Shown: positions 7,392 to 17,170, counted from the first letter of the stretch. The stretch is 31,897 bases of DNA from UBA668 sp043721915 (GCA_043721915.1 JAYSPV010000106.1:1-31897); one strand, 5' to 3'. Numbers and translations: made by a program. Notes: generated from the sequence alone by a model not told the origin.

Positions 7392-8354
7392 TCAGTGGTC
7401 AGGAATGGTCGGCGATTGGGCGAGCCACCAGCCCGCGGCGACCAGTTCTGGGACCATGACCTCGGTGAGGAGCGCCACGACCGGATCGTCATCACCGGGG
7501 TAGCGCAGCTCGAAGGCTGCTCCGGGTAGGTGACCGCCGATCGCCACGTACCGACTGCGCCGCTCGCGCATCCAACGCACGGCGTCGGCGTCGAAGCGCG
7601 AGCCCGTGAAGACGAGGGCCCGATAGTCGAGCGATTTCGTGAGGTACAGATCGACGTGGCACCAATCGCCGGTCTCGCAGGCATCCGCCACGCGACGGGG
7701 GCCTTCGCGCACCATCAACGCTCCCTGTGACGCATTGGCCAACCGTTCGGCTGGGGCGAGCAGCCAGCAGCCGTTCGGCCCGCCCAGCACCCGTTGTACT
7801 TCCGGCACCCACTCGGCGCTCCGCTCGAGCAGGTCGGCTGCGGCCGCCGCCGCCCGGGCCACGCGACCGGCCAGATCGGAGACGGTGCCGGCGAGCTGCT
7901 GCTCCAGGTGGAGCAGCATCACCAGCGTGTGGAGGTAGCTGCGGCAGGCCACGCCACCGGACTCTTCGCCCGCATGCATCAGCAGGGTGTGGTCGGCCGG
8001 CAGGTCGGCCTTGCCGTTGTTGGTGAGCGCGACGGTGTGGCTGTAACGGTGGTGGTGCGACAGCAGAGCCAGCGTCTCCTTGCTGTTGCCGCCGGCGGTG
8101 ATGCCCACGATCGTGAGGTCGGGGTCACGCGGGTAGGTGGCCTCGACGGAGGCGAGCTCTGCGACAGCGTGCACGCCCGCTCGCCGAAGGCGCCGAGCGG
8201 CGGTGTCGGCTGCGAACCATGACGAGCCCATGCCGGTGAGCACGATGCGGGCGCCGCGCTCGATCGGCCACTCGACGTCATCGAGCGCATCGGCGAGGGC
8301 GAGCAGCACAGTCGGCTTGGCCTCCAGATCGGCGAGGAACTCCGCTGGCTTCAT
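7392..8354 (-). CDS. SIS-domain sugar isomerase / deaminase-like protein
   Basis: This 320-residue protein has two tandem SIS (sugar isomerase) folds, like the isomerase half of GlmS and AgaS-type amino-sugar phosphate deaminase/isomerases. The phosphosugar loop of the first SIS is LTGMGSSWFAADTAARRLRR (residues 39-58), followed by the TAGGNSKET loop. The second SIS contains ANASQGALMVREGPRRVADA, reminiscent of the GlmS segment that carries the substrate carboxylate. The glutaminase domain of GlmS is absent, so it should use a ready-made phosphosugar. It begins 72 bases after a sugar-kinase-like gene on the same strand, so the pair may handle an amino sugar. The exact substrate is inferred. 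Confidence 0.75.
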   Translation of the reverse strand: MKPAEFLADLEAKPTVLLALADALDDVEWPIERGARIVLTGMGSSWFAADTAARRLRRAGVHAVAELASVEATYPRDPDLTIVGITAGGNSKETLALLSHHHRYSHTVALTNNGKADLPADHTLLMHAGEESGGVACRSYLHTLVMLLHLEQQLAGTVSDLAGRVARAAAAAADLLERSAEWVPEVQRVLGGPNGCWLLAPAERLANASQGALMVREGPRRVADACETGDWCHVDLYLTKSLDYRALVFTGSRFDADAVRWMRERRSRYVAIGGHLPGAAFELRYPGDDDPVVALLTEVMVPELVAAGWWLAQSPTIPDH

Positions 8355-8426
8355 GCCCCCCAGCCTTGCAGACGCTCACGACTGCGAGGCGGGCAAGAGC
8401 GCAACGTGCCCGCCGTAGCCGAGCGG

Positions 8427-9401
8427 TCAGGCACGGAGCAGGGCGGGCAGCGCAGCGTCGGGTACGTAGATCCACCGTGGGAGGTGGGTGGCCGCGTAGC
8501 GGAACTCGTGAAGCTCTTGCGCGACACGCAGAGCGTGCAGCGTCGCGTCATCGACCGGGCCGTAGGCCGCCAGCGCTGCGGCCGTCGCAGCCGTGATGAA
8601 CGTCTCGACATCCGCACCACGATCCGGGTGGCGGCGGCGCACCACGATCCGGCCGACGTGGTCGATGGATTGCACCATCGACGCGACGTCGACGAGTGGC
8701 GAGTGCGCAAGACGCCGCTCTCCGCTGTCGGCCAGTGGGTTGCCATCGAAGTCGGTGACGACCAACCGGTCGCCCGTACGCAGGAACTGGCCTGCGTGCA
8801 GGTCGCCATGGATGCGGTGTGCCGTCAACAGCTCGCCGACGTCGAGCGGCGCGAGCGCTGCGCGCACTGCCGGCTCCAGCGCGCGGAGGCGGGTGCCCTC
8901 CTCACCACCCACGACACGCATGGCATCGTCGAGACGATCGACCGACTGGGCGTGATACGTGCGCGCGGCGACCGAGCCGCGCTGCAGATCCATGAGCGCC
9001 CGGTGGAGCGATGCAGTGAGCGCCCCCAGCCGATCTGCCCAGCCGACCAGCGCCTCGAACGACTGCGCGCCCTGCAGCCATGCGTCGACCTCGTCGACGT
9101 ACCAGTCCCACCCGTCGAGCGCGCCGGGCAGGTACTCGCTGGCGAGCGCGTGCACCGTCTCGTCGCGCTCCTCCACGCCGAGGAAGCGCGGCATCTCGTC
9201 GAAGCCGCGGGCCACGAGGTGGGCGAGCACCTCCACGCCGGGGTGCGGCGCCAGCACGGGCGGCAGCAGCCACTTCACCACCACCTCGTCGGCGACGACG
9301 ATGCTCTGGTTGGTCTGGTCGACGGTGATCGGGCGTTCGCCCACCACGGCACGACCCAGCAGCCGCGAGGCCACCGCTGCGGACGCACCATCGGGAACCA
9401 T
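8427..9401 (-). CDS. Maltokinase / glucosamine-kinase-like phosphotransferase
   Basis: This 324-residue protein has the aminoglycoside-phosphotransferase kinase fold in its maltokinase-like branch. The ATP-site lysine is probably K43 (EVVVKWLLPP), followed by a P-rich segment. The catalytic loop is HGDLHAGQFL with H198 and D200, and the metal-binding aspartate is D217 in VVTDFDGNPL. It is shorter than mycobacterial maltokinase (about 450 aa). Actinobacterial glucosamine kinases related to maltokinase are known, and the adjacent SIS gene suits an amino-sugar route, so glucosamine kinase is a good alternative. The start at 9401 is chosen because TAGGGT lies 7 bases upstream (leaderless); an in-frame ATG at 9617 would run into the divergent glycosyltransferase. 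Confidence 0.75.
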   Translation of the reverse strand: MVPDGASAAVASRLLGRAVVGERPITVDQTNQSIVVADEVVVKWLLPPVLAPHPGVEVLAHLVARGFDEMPRFLGVEERDETVHALASEYLPGALDGWDWYVDEVDAWLQGAQSFEALVGWADRLGALTASLHRALMDLQRGSVAARTYHAQSVDRLDDAMRVVGGEEGTRLRALEPAVRAALAPLDVGELLTAHRIHGDLHAGQFLRTGDRLVVTDFDGNPLADSGERRLAHSPLVDVASMVQSIDHVGRIVVRRRHPDRGADVETFITAATAAALAAYGPVDDATLHALRVAQELHEFRYAATHLPRWIYVPDAALPALLRA

Positions 9402-9408
9402 CGCGCCG

Positions 9409-9414
9409 ACCCTA
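9409..9414 (-). promoter_or_regulatory. Candidate -10 box for the leaderless sugar-kinase gene
   Basis: On the minus strand TAGGGT lies 7 bases before the ATG at 9401, without a Shine-Dalgarno. Only 51 bases separate this start from the divergent glycosyltransferase start, so the two promoters must overlap. Confidence 0.45.
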
Positions 9415-9452
9415 GCCAACGCCGTCGAAAACGATCGGCTAGAAAGGGCGCC

Positions 9453-10772
9453 ATGGCCAGGTTCCTCTTCATGCCGGAAAGTGCGTACGGACCCACCAAC
9501 AACTGCATCGGCGTGGGCGACATCCTCCGTCAGCGCGGGCACACGGTGATCTTCGCCGCCGAGGCCAGCTGGGAGGGCCGGCTCGAGCCACTCGGGTTCG
9601 TGGAGGATCTCGTGCACCTCGCCGAGCCGGCGGCACCAGACCCCGACGCACCCGCCGACAACGCCAACGCCAACGCCAACGACACGGCGGCCGGTCAGTT
9701 CTGGATCGACTTCATCCGCGACACGTCACCCGTGTTCCGCACGCCCACCATCGAGCAGCTCACCGGTTTCATCCAGCCGACGTGGCAGGCACTCATCGAT
9801 GGAGCGATGTACTGCGAACCTCAGCTGCAGGAGATCATCCGGCGCCAGCGGCCCGACGTGATCATCGAGGACAACGTCAACGCGTTCCCTGCGCTCGTCA
9901 CCGCCGGCGTGCCCTTCGTGCGTTCGGTCAGCTGCCAGCCGCTGGAGATGAAGGGCCCCGACATCCCGCCACTGTTCAGCGGCTATGCCAGCGACGACCG
10001 TACGCAATGGGGCGACTTCCGCGCAGAGTACGACCGCACCCATCGCGAAATGTGGGGCGTGTACAACGAGTGGGTGCAGTCCTGCGGCGCGCCGCCGTTG
10101 GCCGACCTCGAGTTCATCCACGAGGGCGCGCTCAACCTGTACCTCTACCCCGAGGTGGCCGACTACACGGCTCGGCGCCCGCTGGGCAGCAGCTGGCATC
10201 GCCTCGATAGCAGCGTGCGCGCCACCGACGCGCCGTTCGAGGTGCCCGCCGCACTCGCCTCCAGCCACGACCCCACCAGCAAGCTCGTGTACCTCTCGTT
10301 GGGTTCGCTCGGCTCGGCTGACGTGGGCCTGATGCGCCGGCTGGTGAGCGTGCTCGGCCGCACCACGCACCGCTACATCGTCAGCAAAGGCCCGCTGGCC
10401 GACGAGTACGAGCTGCCCGACAACATGTGGGGCGCGGCCCAGGTTCCGCAGACCAACGTGCTACCCCACGTGGATCTGATCATCACCCACGGCGGCAACA
10501 ACACGACCACCGAGGCGTTCCACTTCGGTAAGCCGATGATCCTGCTGCCCCTCTTCTGGGACCAGTACGACAACGCGCAGCGGGTGCACGAGCTCGGCTT
10601 CGGCCAGCGTCTCGACACCTACGGCTTCGCCGACGACGAGCTCACCAGCGCGGTCGACCGCCTGCTGGCCGACACCGAACTCCACGCCCGAATGGCTGCC
10701 AACGCGCAGGTCATCCAGGGCCGCAGCGGCACCGCCCTCGCCGCCGACCTCATCGAACGTCTCGCAGGCTGA
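9453..10772 (+). CDS. Family 1 (UGT/MGT-type) glycosyltransferase
   Basis: This 439-residue GT-B glycosyltransferase should transfer a sugar from a nucleotide donor to a small hydrophobic acceptor. The N-terminal Rossmann half begins ARFLFMPESAYGPTNNC, with GVGDILRQRGHTVIFA. The C-terminal donor-binding half contains LVYLSLGSLGSA and the GT1 signature THGGNNTTTEAFHFGKPMIL (around H346), followed by LPLFWDQYDNAQRV. A short Asn-Ala repeat (NANANAN) lies near residue 70. The start ATG at 9453 has AAAGGG close by, and TAGAAA 7 bases upstream, so either initiation mode is possible. It is divergent from the kinase. The acceptor and donor cannot be read from sequence. Confidence 0.88.
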   Translation: MARFLFMPESAYGPTNNCIGVGDILRQRGHTVIFAAEASWEGRLEPLGFVEDLVHLAEPAAPDPDAPADNANANANDTAAGQFWIDFIRDTSPVFRTPTIEQLTGFIQPTWQALIDGAMYCEPQLQEIIRRQRPDVIIEDNVNAFPALVTAGVPFVRSVSCQPLEMKGPDIPPLFSGYASDDRTQWGDFRAEYDRTHREMWGVYNEWVQSCGAPPLADLEFIHEGALNLYLYPEVADYTARRPLGSSWHRLDSSVRATDAPFEVPAALASSHDPTSKLVYLSLGSLGSADVGLMRRLVSVLGRTTHRYIVSKGPLADEYELPDNMWGAAQVPQTNVLPHVDLIITHGGNNTTTEAFHFGKPMILLPLFWDQYDNAQRVHELGFGQRLDTYGFADDELTSAVDRLLADTELHARMAANAQVIQGRSGTALAADLIERLAG

Positions 10773-10808
10773 ACTCGACCGGGCCGGACGGCGGTCGTTC
10801 TGCGACGA

Positions 10809-11505
10809 TCACCACACCGCCGGATGCAGCGACGCCGGCGCGTGCTGCAACAACACTCGCGGCGCCGGGCGCTTCATGAAGGCGCCTGGAGCGGAGAAGT
10901 AGCTCTGCGGCGGCATCCTCACCAACGCCGTCGTGTGCCCCAACAGCCACATCTCCACCACCGCTGCATCGAGCGTCGAAGGTGCCTCGACCCAGCGATG
11001 CAGCTCGCCGGCGCCGGGTGCTCGGAACTGCTTCGCGAACGTGTGCACCCCCGGCACCAGCGCGCACACGACGTCTCGAACCTCGGCGCTGTCGGTGGCG
11101 AGCAGCACCGGGGTATCGCCGCCCAGCGCGTTGCGCGCACGCTGCACAGCCTGGATCACCCGCTGCACAGCCAAGCCATCGTCCCAGAACGCCGCGTGCG
11201 CCATGATGTCGCCGCCGTTCCCGTGACGTAGGTGCACACCAATGCTGGGACCGTCACCCAGCAGGGCCTGACGTGACGACTCGACTGCCGCTGCCAGACG
11301 CGGCTGCAGGCGTAGCTTGCGTAGCAGCGCGCCGATGACCGGACGCTTGGGATCGGCGGGCGCGATGCAGCCGCGCAGCACTACGTGTGTGGCCGGCACG
11401 TCACGCGCGCGCTCCACCAACTCGCACGCCAGTTGTCCGCTGCGACGTTCGTCGGCTGGTTGCTGAGGCGAGTACGGCAGCAGCCCGATCCGTACACTTC
11501 GGGGC

Positions 11506-11507
<2 letters not shown>
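10809..11507 (-). CDS. NodZ-like alpha-1,6-fucosyltransferase, apparently lacking its N-terminus
   Basis: This 232-residue protein has several NodZ/GT23 features in the right order: GVHLRHGNGGDIMAHAAFW (donor-binding arginine motif), LLATDSAEVRDVV, KQFRAPGAGELH, and EMWLLGHTTALVRMPPQSYF. NodZ transfers fucose from GDP-fucose in alpha-1,6 linkage. In NodZ roughly 170 residues precede the HxRHGNG motif; here there are only about 90, so the protein seems N-terminally short. Its ATG (11505-11507) sits on the same CATG as the opposite-strand gpmI start at 11506, and in-frame sequence further upstream is only the antisense of gpmI. It is probably a truncated gene or a shortened family member. The real start is uncertain. 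Confidence 0.6.
11493..11498 (+). promoter_or_regulatory. Candidate -10 box for leaderless gpmI
   Basis: TACACT lies 7 bases before the ATG at 11506 and there is no Shine-Dalgarno. If used, gpmI transcription would begin at its start codon, with the promoter inside the 5' end of the NodZ-like gene. Confidence 0.5.
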
Positions 11508-13149
<1,642 letters not shown>

Positions 13150-13169
13150 GCGATGCGCCTGACGCGGCG

Positions 13170-13213
13170 ACGCGTCCGCGGACGCGTCCGCGGACGCGTA
13201 CGCGTACGCGTCC
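13170..13213. repeat. Overlapping palindrome cluster (truncated form of the local repeat)
   Basis: Two overlapping copies of the palindrome ACGCGTCCGCGGACGCGT start at 13170 and 13182, followed by further ACGCGT units. Just upstream is TGACGCGG, which in the full element lies between the hairpin and the palindrome. The hairpin half is missing. The cluster fills most of the 79 bases between gpmI and the GNAT gene. Confidence 0.75.
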
Positions 13214-13216
13214 GCC

Positions 13217-13222
13217 TACCGT
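13217..13222 (+). promoter_or_regulatory. Candidate -10 box for the leaderless GNAT gene
   Basis: TACCGT lies 6 bases before the ATG at 13229, directly after the palindrome cluster. No Shine-Dalgarno is seen. Confidence 0.4.
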
Positions 13223-13228
13223 TCGGGC

Positions 13229-13636
13229 ATGAACGTGAACTTCGAGTGGCGCGGCGAGTTCGGCAACGACGAGATCAACGAGCTGCATGCCGCAGCGTTC
13301 GGCACGCGGGTGTTCACGGCGGCCGAGTGGAACTGGGTCGAACTGACGGCCCGCCACAGCCTCGGCTGGGTGGTCGCGCGCGAGGGCGAGCGACTGGTCG
13401 GTTTCGTGAACGTCGTGTGGGACGGGCTGGTGCACGCGTGGATCCAGGACACGATGGTCCACCCCGACGACCGCCATCGCGGGATCGGCCAGCGGCTGGT
13501 GGCGACCGCCGTTGACGGCTCACGAGCAGCCGGGTGCGAGTGGCTGCACGTCGACTTCGGCGACGACCTGCGCCCCTTCTATTTCGACACCTGCGGCTTC
13601 ACCCCGACCAACGCCGGCCTCATCGCCCTGCAGTAA
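13229..13636 (+). CDS. GNAT-family N-acetyltransferase
   Basis: This 135-residue single-domain protein should transfer acetyl from acetyl-CoA to an amine. The acetyl-CoA pyrophosphate loop is visible as DDRHRGIGQRLVATAV (R/Q-x-x-G-x-G/A pattern), preceded by the beta strand IQDTMVHP and followed by WLHVDFGDDLRPFYFDTCGF, the usual C-terminal part where the substrate-side Tyr/Phe residues lie. The start ATG at 13229 follows a TACCGT -10 by 6 bases. Substrate unknown. The gene is bracketed on both sides by members of the local palindromic repeat family. Confidence 0.85.
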   Translation: MNVNFEWRGEFGNDEINELHAAAFGTRVFTAAEWNWVELTARHSLGWVVAREGERLVGFVNVVWDGLVHAWIQDTMVHPDDRHRGIGQRLVATAVDGSRAAGCEWLHVDFGDDLRPFYFDTCGFTPTNAGLIALQ

Positions 13637-13653
13637 GCGCTGCCCGTTGGGGA

Positions 13654-13734
13654 GGTCGAGCTCGCTCGACCAGCGTAACAAGAGGGTGTGACGCGGTTCT
13701 CGCTGCCAGCACCCACGCGTCCGCGGACGCGTGG
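13654..13734 (+). repeat. Bipartite palindromic element, copy A
   Basis: The hairpin GGTCGAG-CTCG-CTCGACC is at 13654-13671. It is followed by AGCGTAACA, a G-rich stretch and TGACGCGGTT, then the palindrome at 13713-13734 with core CACGCGTCCG/CGGACGCGTG. The core begins exactly 60 bases after the hairpin start, as in copies B and C. Copy A begins 18 bases after the GNAT stop codon. Confidence 0.85.
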
Positions 13735-13761
13735 CCTGGCTCCCGCACAGCGGGCTGGCGA

Positions 13762-13989
13762 TCACCCCGTCGTCGATGGCGAAGTGTGTCGATACCACTC
13801 CTCACGCAACCGATCGAGGTCTCCCTCGGCCCAGACCCCTGGCAGTGTCCCGAATGTCTCGATCGGCGTGTCGGGTTCCGTTCCAGCACGATGCATGGTG
13901 CTGCGCCGAGGTTCCCATGCGGCGTCCACGCGAGGAACGTAGACATCAGCACGATCCTGCGCAATGAGATTTCGATCAGCGGGACTCAT
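13762..13989 (-). CDS. Small hypothetical protein
   Basis: This possible 75-residue gene starts MSPADRNLIAQDRADVYVPR and ends with an acidic, aromatic stretch (ETFGTLPGVWAEGDLDRLRE, then EWYRH). The ATG at 13989 is preceded by GGGAGGGC on the minus strand, though the spacing is tight. A small hairpin (CCCGC-TGT-GCGGG at 13742-13754) lies just beyond its stop. I recognise no family; the tail is vaguely antitoxin-like but there is no toxin partner. It could be a spurious ORF. Confidence 0.35.
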   Translation of the reverse strand: MSPADRNLIAQDRADVYVPRVDAAWEPRRSTMHRAGTEPDTPIETFGTLPGVWAEGDLDRLREEWYRHTSPSTTG

Positions 13990-14092
13990 GCCCTCCCTGC
14001 ACCCGCCGGCTCGTCCACCGCAACGCGTCAGGGCAGGGGTTGTTCGGCTCACTACACTCGCCCCCGTCACCACTTAGCGAGGGGATCTGACG

Positions 14093-15295
14093 ATGGGACT
14101 CATTCAGGCGGCACTCGGTGCACTCGGCGGGACGTTGGCCGACCAGTGGAAGGACTTCTACACGGTGCCGGACGGTCTGGCGCCGACGGCGGCCCTGTTC
14201 TCCGCAGTGCCCCGTGGCGAGAACGCAGGGCGCGGTTCGAACACCAAGGCCTCTGACGGCGTCATCACCAACGGCAGCCGCATCGTCGTGCCCGAGGGCT
14301 ACGGCCTCTTGCTCACCGAGCAGGGCGCCATCACCGGCTTTGCCGCGGAGCCGGGCGCCTACGAGTGGCACAGCGACGCACTCGACTCGTCATCGATCTT
14401 CGCCGGCGACGGCATCGTCAGTCCGCTGATCAAGGCATCGTGGGAACGGTTCAAGTTCGGCGGCCGCCCCGGCACCCAGCAGCGCGCCTACTTCGTCACG
14501 CTGAAGGAACTGCCGAACAACCGCTTCGGCACACAGTCGGAGATCTACTGGGACGACGCGTACATGAACGCCCAGGTGGGTGCCGTCACTCGCGGTACCT
14601 ACACGCTGAAGATCATCGACCCGATCCTCTTCCTGCGCCAGTGGGTCCCGGCGAAGTACCTCGCTCCGGGTGAAGTGTTCGACTTCACGGACCTCGACAA
14701 CGATGCCGCCGCGCAACTGTTCAACGAGGTCGTCGGCTCGCTCGCACCGGCGTTCTCGATGTACACGAACGACCCGTCCAAGGGCAATCGCATCACCAAG
14801 ATCCAGCAGGACTCGATCGGGTTCGCGAAGAGTCTGTCCGACGCGGTGGAGCAGAACTACCAGTGGAGTACCGGCCGCGGCTTGCAGATCGCCTCCACGG
14901 CCATCGTTGCGATCGAGTACGACGAGAACAGCCGCGAGCTGCTACGCAACGTGCAGCGCGCTGATGCGCTGTCCGGTGGCCGCGGCAACTCGAACCTGCA
15001 AGCGTCCGTGGCCGCCGGCTTCGAGGCTGCCGGTGAGAACGCAGGCCCTGGCGGCCTGATCGGGATGGGCATGGCCGCCGGCACCACCGGCATCGGCGCC
15101 CTGCAGCAGCCCGTGCCCGGCATCGGTGGCCAAAGCACGCCCCCCGGAATGGCACCACCGACGCCGCCCGCACCGCCGGCACCTGCGGAAGAGGACCCGG
15201 TCGCGAAGCTGGCCAAGTTCAAGCAAATGCTCGACGCCGACCTGATCACCCAGGCCGACTACGACGCCGCGAAGAACAAGGTGCTCGGGCTCTGA
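14093..15295 (+). CDS. YdjI-like SPFH/Band-7 membrane-associated protein with SHOCT tail
   Basis: This 400-residue protein resembles Bacillus YdjI and the virion-core-like SPFH proteins. The N-terminal half has IVVPEGYGLLLTEQGAITGF and EPGAYEWHSD, then an SPFH core (YFVTLKELPNNRFGTQSEIY onward, and GTYTLKIIDPILFLRQWVP). A Gly-rich stretch and a Pro-rich linker (TPPGMAPPTPPAPPAP) follow. The last 35 residues (DPVAKLAKFKQMLDADLITQ, then ADYDAAKNKVLGL) form a SHOCT helical pair. YdjI in Bacillus helps bring PspA to stressed membranes with YdjG and YdjH. A GAGGGG lies 8 bases before the ATG, and TACACT at 14053-14058 is a candidate -10. The next two genes complete a YdjI-G-H set. Confidence 0.8.
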   Translation: MGLIQAALGALGGTLADQWKDFYTVPDGLAPTAALFSAVPRGENAGRGSNTKASDGVITNGSRIVVPEGYGLLLTEQGAITGFAAEPGAYEWHSDALDSSSIFAGDGIVSPLIKASWERFKFGGRPGTQQRAYFVTLKELPNNRFGTQSEIYWDDAYMNAQVGAVTRGTYTLKIIDPILFLRQWVPAKYLAPGEVFDFTDLDNDAAAQLFNEVVGSLAPAFSMYTNDPSKGNRITKIQQDSIGFAKSLSDAVEQNYQWSTGRGLQIASTAIVAIEYDENSRELLRNVQRADALSGGRGNSNLQASVAAGFEAAGENAGPGGLIGMGMAAGTTGIGALQQPVPGIGGQSTPPGMAPPTPPAPPAPAEEDPVAKLAKFKQMLDADLITQADYDAAKNKVLGL

Positions 15296-15317
15296 GCCCG
15301 GGCACCACGTCATCGTC

Positions 15318-16613
15318 ATGAGCACGCTGCCCGCCCCGGGTGAAGGCTTCGGCGCTCCGGCTGGCGGCCCGTCGAGCACGCCGCCGCCGCCGCCGCCACC
15401 GCCTCCGCCGCCACCGCCGGGTGCGGCGCCGACCCTGCAGCCACCGCAGAACTCGGTGATCGACACGCGCAACCAGCGGCTCGACGACGGCGTTAACCGC
15501 TGCCCGAAGTGCGGCGCGACCGAGATCCAACTGCGCCCATCGGTGGGCATGCTCATCTGCTTGTTCTGCCGCCACGAATGGGCAGAGGCACGGCTGGATG
15601 CGACAGTCGCCACCAGCGACATCGCCGGCCTGACGGGCACGATCGTCGGCTCCGGCGCCGCCGACATCGCGGCCGACGCCGGCTTGGTGATCACCTTGAA
15701 GTGCGGTGGGTGCAGCGCCGAGGTGGTGGTGAACACGGCCGAGCAGATGGGCGCCCGCTGCCACTGGTGCCGGCATGTCCTCACCATCAACGAACAGGTG
15801 CCCAACGGCGCGGTGCCCGATGCCGTCCTTCCGTTCACCATCACCCACCAGGTGGCGGTGGCCAAGATCGCCGAATTCGCGGCCAAGCGCCGCCTGTTCG
15901 CCGATCGCGGGTTCGTGCGCGAGTTCACACCGGAGAACGTGGTCGGCGTCTACATGCCGTACATGGTCGTCGACGCCAACGCCAGCGCCGACGTCGCCGG
16001 CCACGGCGAGGTGCAGACGCGGCGCTACACCCGCGGTACGGGCGAGAACAAGACGACCGTGTACGACGCGGATGTGTACGCGATCGAACGTCATATCGAC
16101 TTCACCGCCGACGATCTCACGCTCGAAGCCTCCGCCGAACGGGCGCAGATCAACGCGTCGATCAACACCAACAACGTGATCAACACCATCCTGCCGTTCG
16201 ACACCGAAAACGCGGTGAAGTGGAACGCCAGCTATCTCACCGGGTTCACCTCCGAACGGCGCGACAAGGGAGTCGTCCACACCACACCAGAACTCGAGCA
16301 GCAGTTGCTCTCCATCGCCCGTGCACAGGTGGCCGCGAGCGTGTCGGCATACGACCGTGGTGTGCGCTGGGAACAAGAGCGACTGCAGGTGCACGGCACA
16401 CGCTGGCTGGCGATGTACCTGCCCGTCTGGCTGTACTCGTACCACTACAAGAAGGACGGGAAGAGCATGGTGCACTACATCGCCGTGAACGGCCGCACCG
16501 GCGAAGTGATGGGCAGCGTGCCCACCTCGACCGGGCGGTTGGTCGGCGCAGCGTTGACGGTCGGCACCGTCGTGGAAGGCATCATGATCGCGATCCTCGG
16601 AGCAATGAAGTGA
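15318..16613 (+). CDS. YdjG-like TFIIB-type zinc-ribbon membrane protein
   Basis: This 431-residue protein begins with a low-complexity segment including 13 consecutive prolines (22-34). Two zinc-binding Cys pairs follow: C62/C65 with C81/C84 (CPKCG, CLFC), and C129/C132 with C148/C151 (CGGC, CHWC). The body carries DRGFVREFTPENVVGVYMPY and later WLAMYLPVWLYSYHYKKDGK. A hydrophobic C-terminal segment (LVGAALTVGTVVEGIMIAIL) is probably a membrane anchor. The arrangement matches zinc-ribbon proteins such as Bacillus YdjG. It starts 22 bases after the SPFH gene and its stop overlaps the start of the next gene. Role in membrane-stress sensing is inferred from the family. Confidence 0.75.
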   Translation: MSTLPAPGEGFGAPAGGPSSTPPPPPPPPPPPPPGAAPTLQPPQNSVIDTRNQRLDDGVNRCPKCGATEIQLRPSVGMLICLFCRHEWAEARLDATVATSDIAGLTGTIVGSGAADIAADAGLVITLKCGGCSAEVVVNTAEQMGARCHWCRHVLTINEQVPNGAVPDAVLPFTITHQVAVAKIAEFAAKRRLFADRGFVREFTPENVVGVYMPYMVVDANASADVAGHGEVQTRRYTRGTGENKTTVYDADVYAIERHIDFTADDLTLEASAERAQINASINTNNVINTILPFDTENAVKWNASYLTGFTSERRDKGVVHTTPELEQQLLSIARAQVAASVSAYDRGVRWEQERLQVHGTRWLAMYLPVWLYSYHYKKDGKSMVHYIAVNGRTGEVMGSVPTSTGRLVGAALTVGTVVEGIMIAILGAMK

Positions 16614-16876
16614 TCGCCGCGATCCTGGCGGCCAGCAACGGACCGGTGTGGCTGCTGATCTTCGGCCCGGCTGCCGGTGGCGGGCTGTACTACGGCCTGT
16701 GGAACTTCTACCGCAACGCCAACAAGTCACACAGCTTCGAGACCGAGACCCGGGTCGCGGCACAGCCGGTGACCGGCACGGAGAGCAAGATCAATGAGGT
16801 TCGGGGCACCACCAACTCCGACATCGAGGGCAACAACGTCTCCAACCACCGTCAACGGGTTCAGCGCGTGCCCTGA
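16610..16876 (+). CDS. YdjH-like short membrane protein
   Basis: This 88-residue product has one predicted membrane helix (VWLLIFGPAAGGGLYYGLW, residues 13-31). It is followed by NFYRNANKSHSFETETRVAA, the Y-R-N-x-x-K-x-H-x-(F/Y)-E pattern I associate with YdjH-type proteins, and a polar tail (VRGTTNSDIEGNNVSNHRQR). The GTG at 16610 overlaps the upstream TGA (GTGA), so translation is likely coupled. Length is shorter than Bacillus YdjH (about 250 aa). With the two genes before it, this makes a compact three-gene operon. No pspA homologue is visible in the window. Confidence 0.65.
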   Translation: MIAAILAASNGPVWLLIFGPAAGGGLYYGLWNFYRNANKSHSFETETRVAAQPVTGTESKINEVRGTTNSDIEGNNVSNHRQRVQRVP

Positions 16877-16933
16877 TGGGGCACCGCAACCGTCGCACCT
16901 TCTGCGCGCGGTCAGGTGCCGTTGCGCTCGACC

Positions 16934-16959
16934 GGCCACGCGTCCGCGGACGCGTGGCC
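16934..16959. repeat. Isolated palindrome, copy D
   Basis: This is a perfect 26-bp dyad with the family core CACGCGTCCG/CGGACGCGTG extended by GGC on the left and GCC on the right (outer arms GGCC and GGCC). The only trace of the hairpin half is CTCGACC directly beside it (16927-16933), so this looks like an internally deleted element. Confidence 0.8.
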
Positions 16960-17088
16960 TGGCCGAGCCGTGCGCCGGCGGCGGCGGTGCTCAGACGACA
17001 ACGCGTGAAACACACCTAGGGCCGGCGGCCATGCTCGGGGTGAACTGGGCGCCGGCGGGTGGGCCCTGCGACCTGCACACCGTGGGGA

Positions 17089-17170
17089 GGTCGAGCTCGC
17101 TCGACCAGCGTAACAAAGGGGTCTCACAGAGTTCCCGAAGCACCAGCCCACGCGTCCGCGGACGCGTGGG
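17089..17170 (+). repeat. Bipartite palindromic element, copy B
   Basis: The hairpin GGTCGAG-CTCG-CTCGACC is at 17089-17106. AGCGTAACAAAGGGGTCT follows, and then the palindrome at 17147-17170 (core flanked by CC on the left and GG on the right). The hairpin-to-core distance is 60 bases. It ends 6 bases before the HNH stop codon on the opposite strand, so it would lie in that gene's 3' untranslated region. Confidence 0.85.

Noticed and set aside
8406..9452. Long plus-strand open frame running into the glycosyltransferase, which would add 349 residues.
   Set aside because: It is the antisense of the sugar-kinase gene; the extra residues are Arg/His/Cys-rich and the GT1 fold starts cleanly at 9453.
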